Below, piece by piece: positions 41,966 to 50,881 of a stretch of DNA of 64,000 nt; positions within the stretch are counted from its first letter, which is position 1, and each line of letters starts with the position of its first letter. Under the pieces are notes generated by a model. The model worked only from the letters and a program-made list of their open reading frames with translations. It searched no databases and had not been told where the DNA came from. The stretch comes from JANRKF01 sp033763575. Its GTDB lineage: Bacteria; Pseudomonadota; Alphaproteobacteria; Rickettsiales; SXRF01. The stretch spans positions 75,353 to 139,352 of the forward strand of contig JANRKF010000035.1 of assembly GCA_033763575.1 (NCBI GenBank). Direction: 5' to 3'. Made by a program: the position numbers and the translations under genes.

Positions 41966-43318
41966 TTAAGTGTCGTTCGTATGTTTTGTTGGCGATGGCC
42001 GGTCCACCCGTTCGAGCACAGCGGCGAAGAAGCCATCCACTCCATCTTGGTGCGGAGCGACCGATAAGTACGAAACGGCGGCATCATCGCGGTTGGCCAT
42101 TTTACTTTCGATGCCGATGTTATCCCATATTTTTTTCGCGCACACAACCCTAAAATTATCATTGTTTTCTAAAAACTTTTCCACCTGCCTGTCGTTCTCG
42201 CAGGAGAGGATGGAGCAGGTGGCGTAGATGAGCCGCCCGCCGGGCGCAACCAGCCTCGACGCGCTCTGCAAAATCGATTCCTGCAGCGTAACGACTTCGT
42301 CGAGATCGGCCTGCGTGAAGCGCCATTTCAAATCGGGATTCCGGCGCCATGTTCCGGTGCCGCTGCACGGCGCGTCGACCAGCACGCGATCGGCCGATGC
42401 TTTGTGGCGTTTGACGAAGCCATCGTTTTCCGATTCGAGCACATGCGTCTGCACGTTATCGACGCCGGCGCGTTTCAATCGCTCCTTGATCTGCTTCAGG
42501 CGTTTTTCCGACACGTCCCACGCCAGCAGGCGGCCTTTGTTTTTCATCTGCGCGGCGATGGCCAGTGTTTTTCCGCCCGCGCCCGCGCAAAAATCGATCA
42601 CCTTCATGCCGGGTTTCGCATCGGTGAGTCCCGCCACCATCTGCGAGCCTTCGTCCTGCACTTCGAAATGACCGTCTTTGAATTCGGGCGCGGTGAAAAT
42701 GGGGGCGCGTTTTTTCAGGCGGATGCCGACGGGGGAGGTGGGCGCCGCCTCGCAGGAAAAACCTTGCGCGTTCAGCGAGGCGAGCAATTCTTCACGCGTG
42801 GTTTTGAGTGTGTTCACGCGCACATCGGTGGCGGCCTGTTCGTTCAGCGCGGCAAGCGCTTCCTCGAATTCGCCTTTCAGGCTTTTTTTGAGTTCCGGCT
42901 CCAGCCATTCGGGATAGTTGAGTCGGACATGCGACGGCGGCTCGCCCGGCGCTTTGTAGGAGAGCAATTCTTTTTCATTCGGGGTGATGGTGTGCGGCGC
43001 GTATTTGCTGCCGTCGCAGGCATCGCGCAATGTGGCCAGCGTGTATTCCCCACGGTAGATGAGGGCGGCGAGGATGAGCATGCGGCCTTCGCCAAGATGC
43101 GCCGCCGCCGGGCAGATGAAGCGCATCATCGCCAGGTTCCTGAGCACCCAGTAGACCAGCTCGCCGACATAGGCGCGGTCCTTGCTGCCGATAAAACGCT
43201 GCGAACGGAAAAACCGGTCGATGATTTTGTCCGCCGGGATGCGCTTCTCGGAATTCCAGCTTTGCAGGATCTCGTCGAGCAGATCGATGCTGATCTGGAT
43301 GCGGGCGTTGGGTGTCAT
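41966..43318 (-). CDS. RsmB/NOP-type RNA (cytosine-5) methyltransferase
   Basis: A 450-residue SAM-dependent rRNA methyltransferase of the Fmu/NOL1/NOP2/sun family. The N-terminal RNA-binding part resembles the NusB-like RsmB domain. The SAM motif VIDFCAGAGGKTLAIAA is near residue 250. The two catalytic cysteines are in VDAPCSGTGTWRRNP and YATCSILSCEN. The exact target base is not shown by sequence. It is the first gene of the M23/bactofilin operon. Confidence 0.92.
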   Translation of the reverse strand: MTPNARIQISIDLLDEILQSWNSEKRIPADKIIDRFFRSQRFIGSKDRAYVGELVYWVLRNLAMMRFICPAAAHLGEGRMLILAALIYRGEYTLATLRDACDGSKYAPHTITPNEKELLSYKAPGEPPSHVRLNYPEWLEPELKKSLKGEFEEALAALNEQAATDVRVNTLKTTREELLASLNAQGFSCEAAPTSPVGIRLKKRAPIFTAPEFKDGHFEVQDEGSQMVAGLTDAKPGMKVIDFCAGAGGKTLAIAAQMKNKGRLLAWDVSEKRLKQIKERLKRAGVDNVQTHVLESENDGFVKRHKASADRVLVDAPCSGTGTWRRNPDLKWRFTQADLDEVVTLQESILQSASRLVAPGGRLIYATCSILSCENDRQVEKFLENNDNFRVVCAKKIWDNIGIESKMANRDDAAVSYLSVAPHQDGVDGFFAAVLERVDRPSPTKHTNDT

Positions 43319-43326
43319 GCGCAGTT

Positions 43327-43457
43327 CTTAGAGAATTCTACTATGCCTGGCAAACGCTTTGTTCCCTGCGCTTCTGCTCGGTCATGTACTTAGGTGTACA
43401 TTCCCTCGCCGTTCTCGGGAACTTTGCTTTTTGCCGACGGCCTAGCGAATTCGAGAG
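43327..43457. repeat. Long intergenic palindrome, copy D
   Basis: A 131-bp imperfect hairpin with GAATTC outer arms and shared inner words CTACTATGCCTGGCAAACGC (left) and GACGGCCTAGCGA (right). The centre is CATGTACTTAGGTGTACA. It lies just before the start of the RNA methyltransferase gene. Confidence 0.78.
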
Positions 43458-43506
43458 TGGAAGGCGTTGTTGGGTTCCGGTTTGACCGTACCGGTGCACG
43501 TCCGTG

Positions 43507-43628
43507 GGAAAGCCTCCTCGCTGGCAAACGCTTAGATTTCTTGCGCCTGCTCGGTCATGTACTCTTATGTACACTCCCCTCGCAGTGCTCGGAAATCGTT
43601 GCTTGTTGCCGACGCTATGAGGCTTTCC
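43507..43628. repeat. Long intergenic palindrome, copy E
   Basis: A 122-bp hairpin with perfect 10-bp outer arms GGAAAGCCTC (43507-43516) and GAGGCTTTCC (43619-43628). The inner left arm shares CTGGCAAACGCTT with copies D and H. The centre is CATGTACTCTTATGTACAC. It follows copy D in tandem, 49 bp away. Confidence 0.85.
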
Positions 43629-43693
43629 TTAGTAATTGTGATGCTGTATTTTGATGGTCTCCTCCCTTGTTTATTGAAGGATGACACGGGTTA

Positions 43694-43728
43694 TGTGCGT
43701 CACGGAAGGGGGGTAACCGCATTTTTTT
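43694..43728 (+). repeat. Dispersed 34-bp repeat, copy 2
   Basis: Nearly identical to 18576-18609 (two substitutions and one inserted G). In this copy the flanking GGTTA/TAACC could pair instead of CCCCTTC/GAAGGGG. It ends in a T7 run, so it may act as a terminator on the plus strand. Confidence 0.55.
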
Positions 43729-43778
43729 CAAGAAAAATGACAAGGCATTGGAAATGATTGGTTTTATAGTGACTTGTC

Positions 43779-43891
43779 ATGCCAGCGGAGGCTGGCATCC
43801 ATGCCTTACCACCTGTGCATATCCTCGATATGGATCCCGGCCTTCGCCGGGATGACATTGAGAAGGAAGATCCCTCGGCTGCGCTCGGGAT
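43779..43891. repeat. Cluster of three REP-like hairpins
   Basis: Two perfect 8-bp stems with 4-base loops and one longer imperfect stem, spaced about 35-55 bp, all ending in (A/G)TGAC-type words. This resembles mosaic REP/BIME elements behind genes. Confidence 0.65.
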
Positions 43892-43980
43892 GACAAGTGA
43901 TGAGAGGCGAGGAGCGCCGAACCAGCCTTGAGCTGTGCCTCATGGGGTGAGCAGCAGCGAGCACCGGAGGCAACAAAAGG

Positions 43981-45447
<1,467 letters not shown>

Positions 45448-45515
45448 GCAAAACACCGTGGTTGGTTAGGTTTTGCCGGGGATATGTAGCGAATTTACCG
45501 TGCCTTGTCACGCGC

Positions 45516-45556
45516 TAATTTGTCGCATTTTGGCCACAGCGTGACATTTTTGAAAA
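45516..45556 (+). repeat. Duplicated upstream block R1, copy 1
   Basis: A 41-bp sequence (TAATTTGTCGCATTTTGGCC onward) identical at 46721-46761. Both copies lie 150-230 bp before a gene start, so a promoter or operator is likely. Confidence 0.85.
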
Positions 45557-45589
45557 AAGTTGAAAAAACCCTTGAAATCATTTGGATTC

Positions 45590-45631
45590 GTTCGTTAATA
45601 ACGCATAGGTAGCATATGTCTAGTTTGAACA
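45590..45631 (+). repeat. Duplicated leader block R2, copy 1
   Basis: A 42-bp sequence (GTTCGTTAATAACGCATAGG onward) repeated at 46829-46870 with one mismatch. It ends 35 bp before the start of the helix-turn-helix-like gene. Confidence 0.85.
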
Positions 45632-45665
45632 GAAATATTTCTTTCTCCTCCAACCTCTTGTGTTT

Positions 45666-46706
45666 ATGACGGATGTAGCACAAATATACGATGGTGGCTA
45701 CGGCGCGGCGCTTGCGGAGGCGATCTCCGGGAGCTACTCCGATAACACTCGGTTTTTGCAGGCGCTCAATGATCGCGTGCAGGAAAACAGGAGTCGTGGA
45801 AACCATAAAATCAATAAAAATGAATTGGTTGACCGCTGGGTTCGCAATGCCGAAATTCCCTCCTATTCGCAAATTATCAGCATCGCCAATGCCTGCGCGG
45901 AGATTTCTTTACATCATGGACAACCATGTGATCCCGAGGTTCTGAAAGCACAGTTATCCCAAGCGGCGAATGAGACTGTGAAAGCGCTTCATAACAGGCA
46001 GTATCTTGCTCCCGGCGATAAGTTTCTTGCCGGGTCGAAGAGTTTTGGAGCAAAATTATCCAAGATTATTGGAAAAATGACCGAGCCGGGTGGTGACAAG
46101 ACGATGCGTAGGATGCAGATTGCCGGTTTTTATCGGTCTCTTCTTGGTGATGATGAGCCAGGTTACGATCGTGACTATTTGCAGGCGGTGCTGAAGAAGG
46201 GCAGGCTTCCTGATAGCGAGTTTCTGATCGCCGCCAATGAGGTGTTGGGAGTTGATCTAGACCCAAGGAAAATGCGTATCGAGGAATATAACAAGCGGAA
46301 TATCGTGTTGGTGGTGATGCAGGCGTTGGGTTTGGGTGGTTTTAATGACGAGAATTGGCTTGAATGCATCAATACCCTGGCTCATGAAGTGTTGCCAAGT
46401 GACGATAGTCATAGGCACCCGTCGCTCAGGGTTCGTTATGGTAGGAAAGAAGATATTCAGCAGGGCTTGCTGGTAGGGGAACCCGGTTCAATTGTGCCGG
46501 CGTTGATGAAATCATCCTTGATGGTGGCGCACCTCAAGCACAATGGGGTGTTGAATGATGAAGGGGTTTTCCTCGAGGGCCCGTTGGCCGGGTGTGACTA
46601 TCGCATGGAGCTTGCTCGCCAGACTATAGAACAGTCTGTGTTACATGAACTTTATTTGGCTGTTCTTGTCAGGGAGATGAAAGCGGCGAATTCTTTAGAG
46701 CGGTAA
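45666..46706 (+). CDS. Putative regulator with two helix-turn-helix-like segments (346 aa)
   Basis: No family is firmly recognised. Two segments resemble the second half of XRE-type DNA-binding domains: ELVDRWVRNAEIPSYSQIISIANACAEIS (near 40; about 29 residues, key R-W...P...I-A) and LQAVLKKGRLPDSEFLIAANEVLGVD (near 175). The remainder is helical and charged, without signal peptide or membrane spans. It is flanked by direct copies of R1 and R2, and so shares upstream sequence with the next gene, ornithine decarboxylase. It may regulate that gene and itself. GTG at 45660 is an alternative start. Confidence 0.65.
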   Translation: MTDVAQIYDGGYGAALAEAISGSYSDNTRFLQALNDRVQENRSRGNHKINKNELVDRWVRNAEIPSYSQIISIANACAEISLHHGQPCDPEVLKAQLSQAANETVKALHNRQYLAPGDKFLAGSKSFGAKLSKIIGKMTEPGGDKTMRRMQIAGFYRSLLGDDEPGYDRDYLQAVLKKGRLPDSEFLIAANEVLGVDLDPRKMRIEEYNKRNIVLVVMQALGLGGFNDENWLECINTLAHEVLPSDDSHRHPSLRVRYGRKEDIQQGLLVGEPGSIVPALMKSSLMVAHLKHNGVLNDEGVFLEGPLAGCDYRMELARQTIEQSVLHELYLAVLVREMKAANSLER

Positions 46707-46720
46707 GCGCTTACAGTCGT

Positions 46721-46761
46721 TAATTTGTCGCATTTTGGCCACAGCGTGACATTTTTGAAAA
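46721..46761 (+). repeat. Duplicated upstream block R1, copy 2
   Basis: Identical 41-bp copy of 45516-45556, now upstream of the ornithine decarboxylase gene. Confidence 0.85.
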
Positions 46762-46811
46762 TAATTAAAAAAAATGCTTTATTCTCTGTCGATTCATAGT
46801 ACTATTTACGA

Positions 46812-46828
46812 AGGCCTCTGCTGAGGCC
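46812..46828 (+). terminator. Short GC hairpin between R1 and R2 copy 2
   Basis: GGCCTC-TGCT-GAGGCC forms a perfect 6-bp stem. It occurs only in the second R1-R2 interval and could end the regulator transcript, but there is no T-run. Confidence 0.4.
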
Positions 46829-46870
46829 GTTCGTTAATAACGCATAGGTACCATATGTCTAGTTTGAACA
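46829..46870 (+). repeat. Duplicated leader block R2, copy 2
   Basis: Matches 45590-45631 at 41 of 42 positions. It lies 80 bp upstream of the decarboxylase ATG. After it, CTGGAA-TTT-TTCCAG (about 46888-46902) is a small hairpin nested in CGG/CCG, so the leader may be structured. Confidence 0.8.
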
Positions 46871-46950
46871 AACTGTCTTTGATTAGTCGGTTTGTCTGGA
46901 ATTTTTCCAGCGAGCCGTAGCTCTCACACTATACACTATAGGTACTATTG

Positions 46951-48231
46951 ATGAACAAAACCATTTCGGAGCCCCCCGGCTCCTCGCGTTCCAAGCGGAA
47001 CGTCCTTACTTTTAACCACAGCGCGTACACGCCACAGGCTCCATTTGCCAAGCCTGTGCCATTTGATATTGCGCTGCCGTCGCCCTACCGCTCGGTCGAG
47101 GACGTGGTGCATGATCTGCGCCCCGAAGAACCTGTGCAGGCGCTCCGCCCCGCCGTCATCGCTTCGACGGCGAAGTGGTTCCTGCGCAATTTCCCCGGCG
47201 AGGTGATGTATGCCGTGAAATGCAATCCCGATACACGCGTGCTGCGTATCCTGGCGCGCGCCGGGGTGAAGCATTACGACGTGGCAAGCCTTGCCGAAGT
47301 GAAGCTGGTCGCTGAAACGCTGCCCGGCGCCAAACTCTATTTCATGCATCCGGTGAAAAGCCGCCATGCGATTCGCGATGCCTATTTCCAATATGGCGTG
47401 CGCGACTTCTCGCTCGACAGCCATGCCGAACTCGAAAAAATCCTCGAAGTGACGCAGGGGGCGGAAGACCTGAACCTTTATGTGCGCCTGTCCGTGCCGA
47501 ACGATGAGGCGGTTTACAGCCTGTCCGGCAAGTTCGGCGTGAAGCTGGATGAAGCGGCGGCGCTGGTGCTGGCCACCCGCGAAAAAGCCCGCAAGCTCGG
47601 CGTGTGCTTCCATGTCGGCAGCCAGTGCATGAATCCGGAAGCCTATGCCAACACCATCGCCAAGGTGGTGGCGCTGCTCGCCGAAACGCAGGTGAAGCTC
47701 GATGTGCTCGATGTGGGCGGCGGCTTCCCGTCGATTTATCCGGGCATGACACCGCCGTCGCTTTCCTCCTATATGAAAGTCATCAGGAAATCGCTGAAGA
47801 GCCATCCGAGCCTTGAACATGCACAGGTGGTGTGTGAGCCGGGCCGGGCGCTGGTGGCCGAAGGTGCCTCGATGATCGTGCAGGTGGATGCGCGCAAGGA
47901 CAATATGCTCTATATCAATGACGGTATCTATGGCAGCCTGTTCGATGCGGGGATCCCCGGCTTCATCTATCCGGTGAAAGCCATCCGTCCCGGTGGCGCG
48001 TTCTCGCAGGAAGTGGCGGAGTTCGGCTTTTTCGGCCCGACCTGCGATAGTATCGATGCGATGAAGGGGCCGTTTTACCTTCCCGCCGATATCCGCGAGG
48101 GCGACTGGATCGAAATCGGCCAGCTCGGCGCCTATGGCCAGACCATGCGCACCAACTTCAACGGCTTTTATACCGACACCACGGTTGAGGTGATGGACAA
48201 GCCGCTGCTCTCTATCTTCGGTATCAACTAA
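46951..48231 (+). CDS. Ornithine decarboxylase family protein (fold III PLP decarboxylase)
   Basis: A 426-residue alanine-racemase-fold PLP enzyme. The PLP lysine motif is MYAVKCNPDTRVL (near 90). HVGSQC, DVGGGFPSIYPG, CEPGRALVAE (PLP phosphate binding) and FGPTCDSIDAM (substrate-side Cys/Asp) follow. CDSID with this spacing favours ornithine/lysine decarboxylase over diaminopimelate decarboxylase. The product would be putrescine. A deoxyhypusine-synthase-like gene follows. Residues 1-40 are an unconserved basic tail. Confidence 0.92.
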   Translation: MNKTISEPPGSSRSKRNVLTFNHSAYTPQAPFAKPVPFDIALPSPYRSVEDVVHDLRPEEPVQALRPAVIASTAKWFLRNFPGEVMYAVKCNPDTRVLRILARAGVKHYDVASLAEVKLVAETLPGAKLYFMHPVKSRHAIRDAYFQYGVRDFSLDSHAELEKILEVTQGAEDLNLYVRLSVPNDEAVYSLSGKFGVKLDEAAALVLATREKARKLGVCFHVGSQCMNPEAYANTIAKVVALLAETQVKLDVLDVGGGFPSIYPGMTPPSLSSYMKVIRKSLKSHPSLEHAQVVCEPGRALVAEGASMIVQVDARKDNMLYINDGIYGSLFDAGIPGFIYPVKAIRPGGAFSQEVAEFGFFGPTCDSIDAMKGPFYLPADIREGDWIEIGQLGAYGQTMRTNFNGFYTDTTVEVMDKPLLSIFGIN

Positions 48232-48232
48232 G

Positions 48233-48351
48233 GCAGCGTGATGCCGGGCGGCTCGCTTGGATTGCTTGCACTTCCGCTCCGCACGTACTATAGCGTACGC
48301 TTGCGGTGCGGTTCTCAGCAATCCTTCGCATCCGCCTCGGCCTGACGCTGC
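48233..48351. repeat. Long intergenic palindrome, copy F
   Basis: A 119-bp hairpin with imperfect outer arms GCAGCGTGATGCCGGGCGG and CCGCCTCGGCCTGACGCTGC. The inner CGGATTGCT-type arms also pair, and the centre is CACGTACTATAGCGTACGC. It starts one base after the decarboxylase stop. Confidence 0.8.
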
Positions 48352-48381
48352 GTCTTTGGAATTAGATTTAAGGATAAAAAT

Positions 48382-49434
48382 ATGAAACAAGCTGCAAAAA
48401 AGAAATCCTCGAAAAAAGATAACCTGCTCTCGAAGCAGGTGGAGCATATCGACATCACCTCGTTCGATGCGCGGCCAATCATCGAGCAGATGGCGGGCAT
48501 GTCGTTCACCTCGCGTGATCTCGCCAAGGCCACCGAAATTTACAACATGATGCTGAAGGATAAAAATTGTAGCGTGTTCCTGACGCTGGCTGGCTCTACC
48601 TCTGCGGGCGGCTGCATGAAGCTGTATGTCGACCTGGTGAAAAACAACATGGTCGATGCGATTGTGGCGACGGGGGCCTCCATCGTCGATATGGATTTCT
48701 TTGAAGCGCTCGGTTACAAGCATTATCAGGGCTCGCAGTTTGTGGATGATAAGGACCTGCGCGAAAACTATATCGACCGCATTTACGACACCTATATTGA
48801 CGAAGAAGAGCTGCAGGCTTGCGATCATACCATCAAGGAAATCGCCGATAAGCTGGAGCCGCGCCCGTATTCTTCCCGCGAATTCATCTGGGAAATGGGT
48901 AAGTGGCTCACCAAAAACAGCAAGAAAAAAGATTCGCTCATCCAGCGCTCTTACGAAAACGGCGTGCCGATTTTCTGCCCGGCCTTCACCGATTCCTCGG
49001 CGGGTTTCGGCCTCGTCGTGCATCAGGTCGAGCGCATGAAAAAGAAAAAACCCTACCTCACCATCGATTCGATCGCCGACTTCCGCGAACTGACTGAGAT
49101 CAAACTGAAATCCAAAGCCAGCGGCCTTCTCATGGTCGGCGGCGGCGTGCCGAAAAACTTCGTGCAGGACACCGTCGTGTGTGCGGAAATCCTCGGCCAT
49201 GAAGTAGAAATGCATAAATACGCCGTGCAGATCACCGTGGCCGACAGCCGCGATGGCGCGTGTTCTTCTTCGACGCTGAAAGAAGCATGCAGCTGGGGCA
49301 AGGTGGACACAGCCTACGAGCAAATGGTGTTCGCCGAAGCAGGCAGCGTGTTGCCGCTGCTGGCCAGCGACGCTTATCATCGCGGCTACTGGAAGAAGCG
49401 GGCAAAGCGCAATTTCGCCAAGCTTTACGCCTAG
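48382..49434 (+). CDS. Deoxyhypusine synthase-like polyamine enzyme
   Basis: A 350-residue protein. Family motifs seen: LTLAGSTSAGGCMKLYVDLV (NAD-site type), IVATGASIVDMDFFEALG, GGGVPKNFVQDTV, and ACSSSTLKEACSWGKVD with the WGK lysine that in deoxyhypusine synthase carries the aminobutyl group. Bacteria lack eIF5A, and several such proteins make homospermidine or related amines. With the upstream ornithine decarboxylase this suggests a putrescine-consuming branch. The N-terminus is Lys-rich. Confidence 0.88.
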   Translation: MKQAAKKKSSKKDNLLSKQVEHIDITSFDARPIIEQMAGMSFTSRDLAKATEIYNMMLKDKNCSVFLTLAGSTSAGGCMKLYVDLVKNNMVDAIVATGASIVDMDFFEALGYKHYQGSQFVDDKDLRENYIDRIYDTYIDEEELQACDHTIKEIADKLEPRPYSSREFIWEMGKWLTKNSKKKDSLIQRSYENGVPIFCPAFTDSSAGFGLVVHQVERMKKKKPYLTIDSIADFRELTEIKLKSKASGLLMVGGGVPKNFVQDTVVCAEILGHEVEMHKYAVQITVADSRDGACSSSTLKEACSWGKVDTAYEQMVFAEAGSVLPLLASDAYHRGYWKKRAKRNFAKLYA

Positions 49435-49556
49435 GTCGTTTGATTATCGTCGCATCGCTTCGTTATCCTTCGGACTCGCCATCGATCATGTACTGAAGCG
49501 TACACTCCCTCAGGCTCGCCTCGGCTGCCTGGCGCTGCTCGATACTGAAACGACCT
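49433..49556. repeat. Long intergenic palindrome, copy G
   Basis: A 124-bp hairpin with perfect 9-bp outer arms AGGTCGTTT/AAACGACCT that include the stop codon of the upstream gene. The centre is CATGTACTGAAGCGTACAC. CTCGCCTCGGCTGCCT (49515-49530) is shared exactly with copy B. Confidence 0.83.
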
Positions 49557-49603
49557 GAAGTGGGTGCGATTATCGTCGCATCGCTTCGTTATCCTTCGGA
49601 CTC
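49442..49603. repeat. 36-bp direct repeat spanning copy G and the flippase 3' end
   Basis: GATTATCGTCGCATCGCTTC and the 16 bases that follow occur at 49442-49477 and again at 49568-49603. The second copy encodes the last codons of the flippase gene (DNEAMRR-stop). The first lies in the left arm of palindrome G. Confidence 0.85.
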
Positions 49604-50529
49604 ACTTCGGCTGACTGGCGTGGCTTTATCAATAAATAAACGCCGCCGCTCATGATGCTGGCCAGCATGGTGATCGCGCCGAGCTGCAACGACAATACCA
49701 ATGCCTGCGTGCTTTCGACGCCTGCGAGCGCGAGGATATGCACCATGCTCACTTCGCGCACGCCCCAGCCGCCGAGCGAAATAGGCAGGGTGGCAATGAA
49801 CATCACCAGCGGAATGAGCACGAGGCAGGCCAGCAGGCTTATGTCGATATGCAGCCCTGCGGCCAGCAGATAGGCGGTGGCGGTGTGGAGGATATGCCCG
49901 AACATCGCCCATAGCAGCGAGGCAAACATCAGCGGCCAGTGCATTTTGGTGTGCTCGATGGCGGTGATGATGTGCGAAACCCATGCGAAACGAAGCAGCG
50001 CCCCGAGCAGCGGCAGCAGGCGGTGCAGCAGGGCAAACCCCGCCACCAGCGCGATCCAGAAGGCAACGCCCGCCACGATGGCGATATCTTGCCGCAGCTC
50101 GATATAGCTGGATAAGACGGGCAGGGTGGTCGCCACCAGCGCACACAACCCGACCAGCGACATCACCCGATCGAGCGCCACGCCATACAGCACATTTTTC
50201 ATGGAGCTTCCGGCTTTTTTAAGAAGCCATACGCGCGCGGCGTCGCTGCCCAGCGTGCTTGGCAGGCAGATATTGAAAAAATTGCTGGCGTAATACATAG
50301 TGACGGTCTGCCGCATGCCAACCGGCAGCTGCGGTTCGATGGCGCGGCGAATGGCGTACCAGCGCAGCGCGCCGGCGAAAAGCTGGCCGCCGATGCCGAG
50401 CAGCGCGGCGAAAAAATAAAAACGATTCTGGGTAAGGAAAGCCTGTTTCAGGTCCTCCCATGCGACATTGCGCAGCGCCAGCCACAGCGCGGCGCAGGTG
50501 AAGGCGAGGTTGAGGAAATATTTCGTCAT
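49570..50529 (-). CDS. Lysylphosphatidylglycerol synthase TM-region/UPF0104-type flippase-like membrane protein
   Basis: A 319-residue protein with about eight transmembrane helices. Family features include FFAALLGIGGQLFAGALRWYAIR, TMYYASNFFNICLPSTLGSDAARVWLLKKAG (start of the conserved part), and MFIATLPISLGGWGVREVSMVH near 260. The family includes the flippase part of MprF and the AglD relatives, which move lipids or lipid-linked sugars. The neighbouring glycosyltransferase suggests a glycolipid role. Confidence 0.87.
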   Translation of the reverse strand: MTKYFLNLAFTCAALWLALRNVAWEDLKQAFLTQNRFYFFAALLGIGGQLFAGALRWYAIRRAIEPQLPVGMRQTVTMYYASNFFNICLPSTLGSDAARVWLLKKAGSSMKNVLYGVALDRVMSLVGLCALVATTLPVLSSYIELRQDIAIVAGVAFWIALVAGFALLHRLLPLLGALLRFAWVSHIITAIEHTKMHWPLMFASLLWAMFGHILHTATAYLLAAGLHIDISLLACLVLIPLVMFIATLPISLGGWGVREVSMVHILALAGVESTQALVLSLQLGAITMLASIMSGGVYLLIKPRQSAEVSPKDNEAMRR

Positions 50530-50559
50530 TGCGAGCGAAGCGAAGCAATCCAGTTAAAA

Positions 50560-50859
50560 TCAAAATAAGGATTCATATAAATCATTCCACTCAGGATTCA
50601 TTGATTCTATTAATGCCAATTTTTTAGCGCGAGAGCCACCCTTCAATTGTTTTTCCCGAGCGATTGCCGCTTCCATTGTCTCCAGCATCTCAAAATAAAC
50701 CAGTTTGGTACAGTCATATTTCTGGCTAAAGCCCTCTACCAGTTTTTCGTTATGTTGCCAGACGCGCCGGGGCAAATCATTGGTTACACCTGTATACAGA
50801 GTTCCATTGCGCCTATTAGCCAGAATATAAATGGCAGGAAGCCTGGATTGCTTCGTCAC
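50560..50859 (-). CDS. GIY-YIG nuclease domain protein (UPF0213-like)
   Basis: 99 residues. The GIY-YIG core is AIYILANRRNGTLYTGVTNDLPRRVWQHN, then VYFEMLETMEAAIAREKQLKG. These small proteins are widespread and their substrates are unclear. The start is GTG. Both ends lie in REP-like sequence (TTGCTTCG...CGCAATGACG at 50849-50880; ATTGCGAGCGAAGCGAAGC near 50527), a frequent association for this family. Confidence 0.88.
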   Translation of the reverse strand: MTKQSRLPAIYILANRRNGTLYTGVTNDLPRRVWQHNEKLVEGFSQKYDCTKLVYFEMLETMEAAIAREKQLKGGSRAKKLALIESMNPEWNDLYESLF

Positions 50860-50881
50860 TTTGCTCCTCGCAATGACGGGG

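Larger units (their letters stand above)
43629..43980. other. Gap upstream of guaB's 3' end; short REP-like hairpins, no gene seen
   Basis: I see no supported ORF here. Three short hairpins follow each other: ATGCCAGC-GGAG-GCTGGCAT (43779-43798), ATCCCGGC-CTTC-GCCGGGAT (43834-43853) and an ATCCC...GGGAT one (43870-43891). Such GGGATGAC-ended hairpins are common REP-type elements. The 43694-43728 repeat also lies here. Confidence 0.6.

Noticed and set aside
43629..43980. Possible CRISPR-like array from the three short hairpins
   Set aside because: The hairpins differ in sequence and spacing, with no constant repeat. They look like REP elements.
46945..49380. 811-codon frame on the minus strand
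   Set aside because: Antisense to ornithine decarboxylase and the deoxyhypusine-synthase-like gene, both clear proteins. It crosses palindrome F without coding signals.
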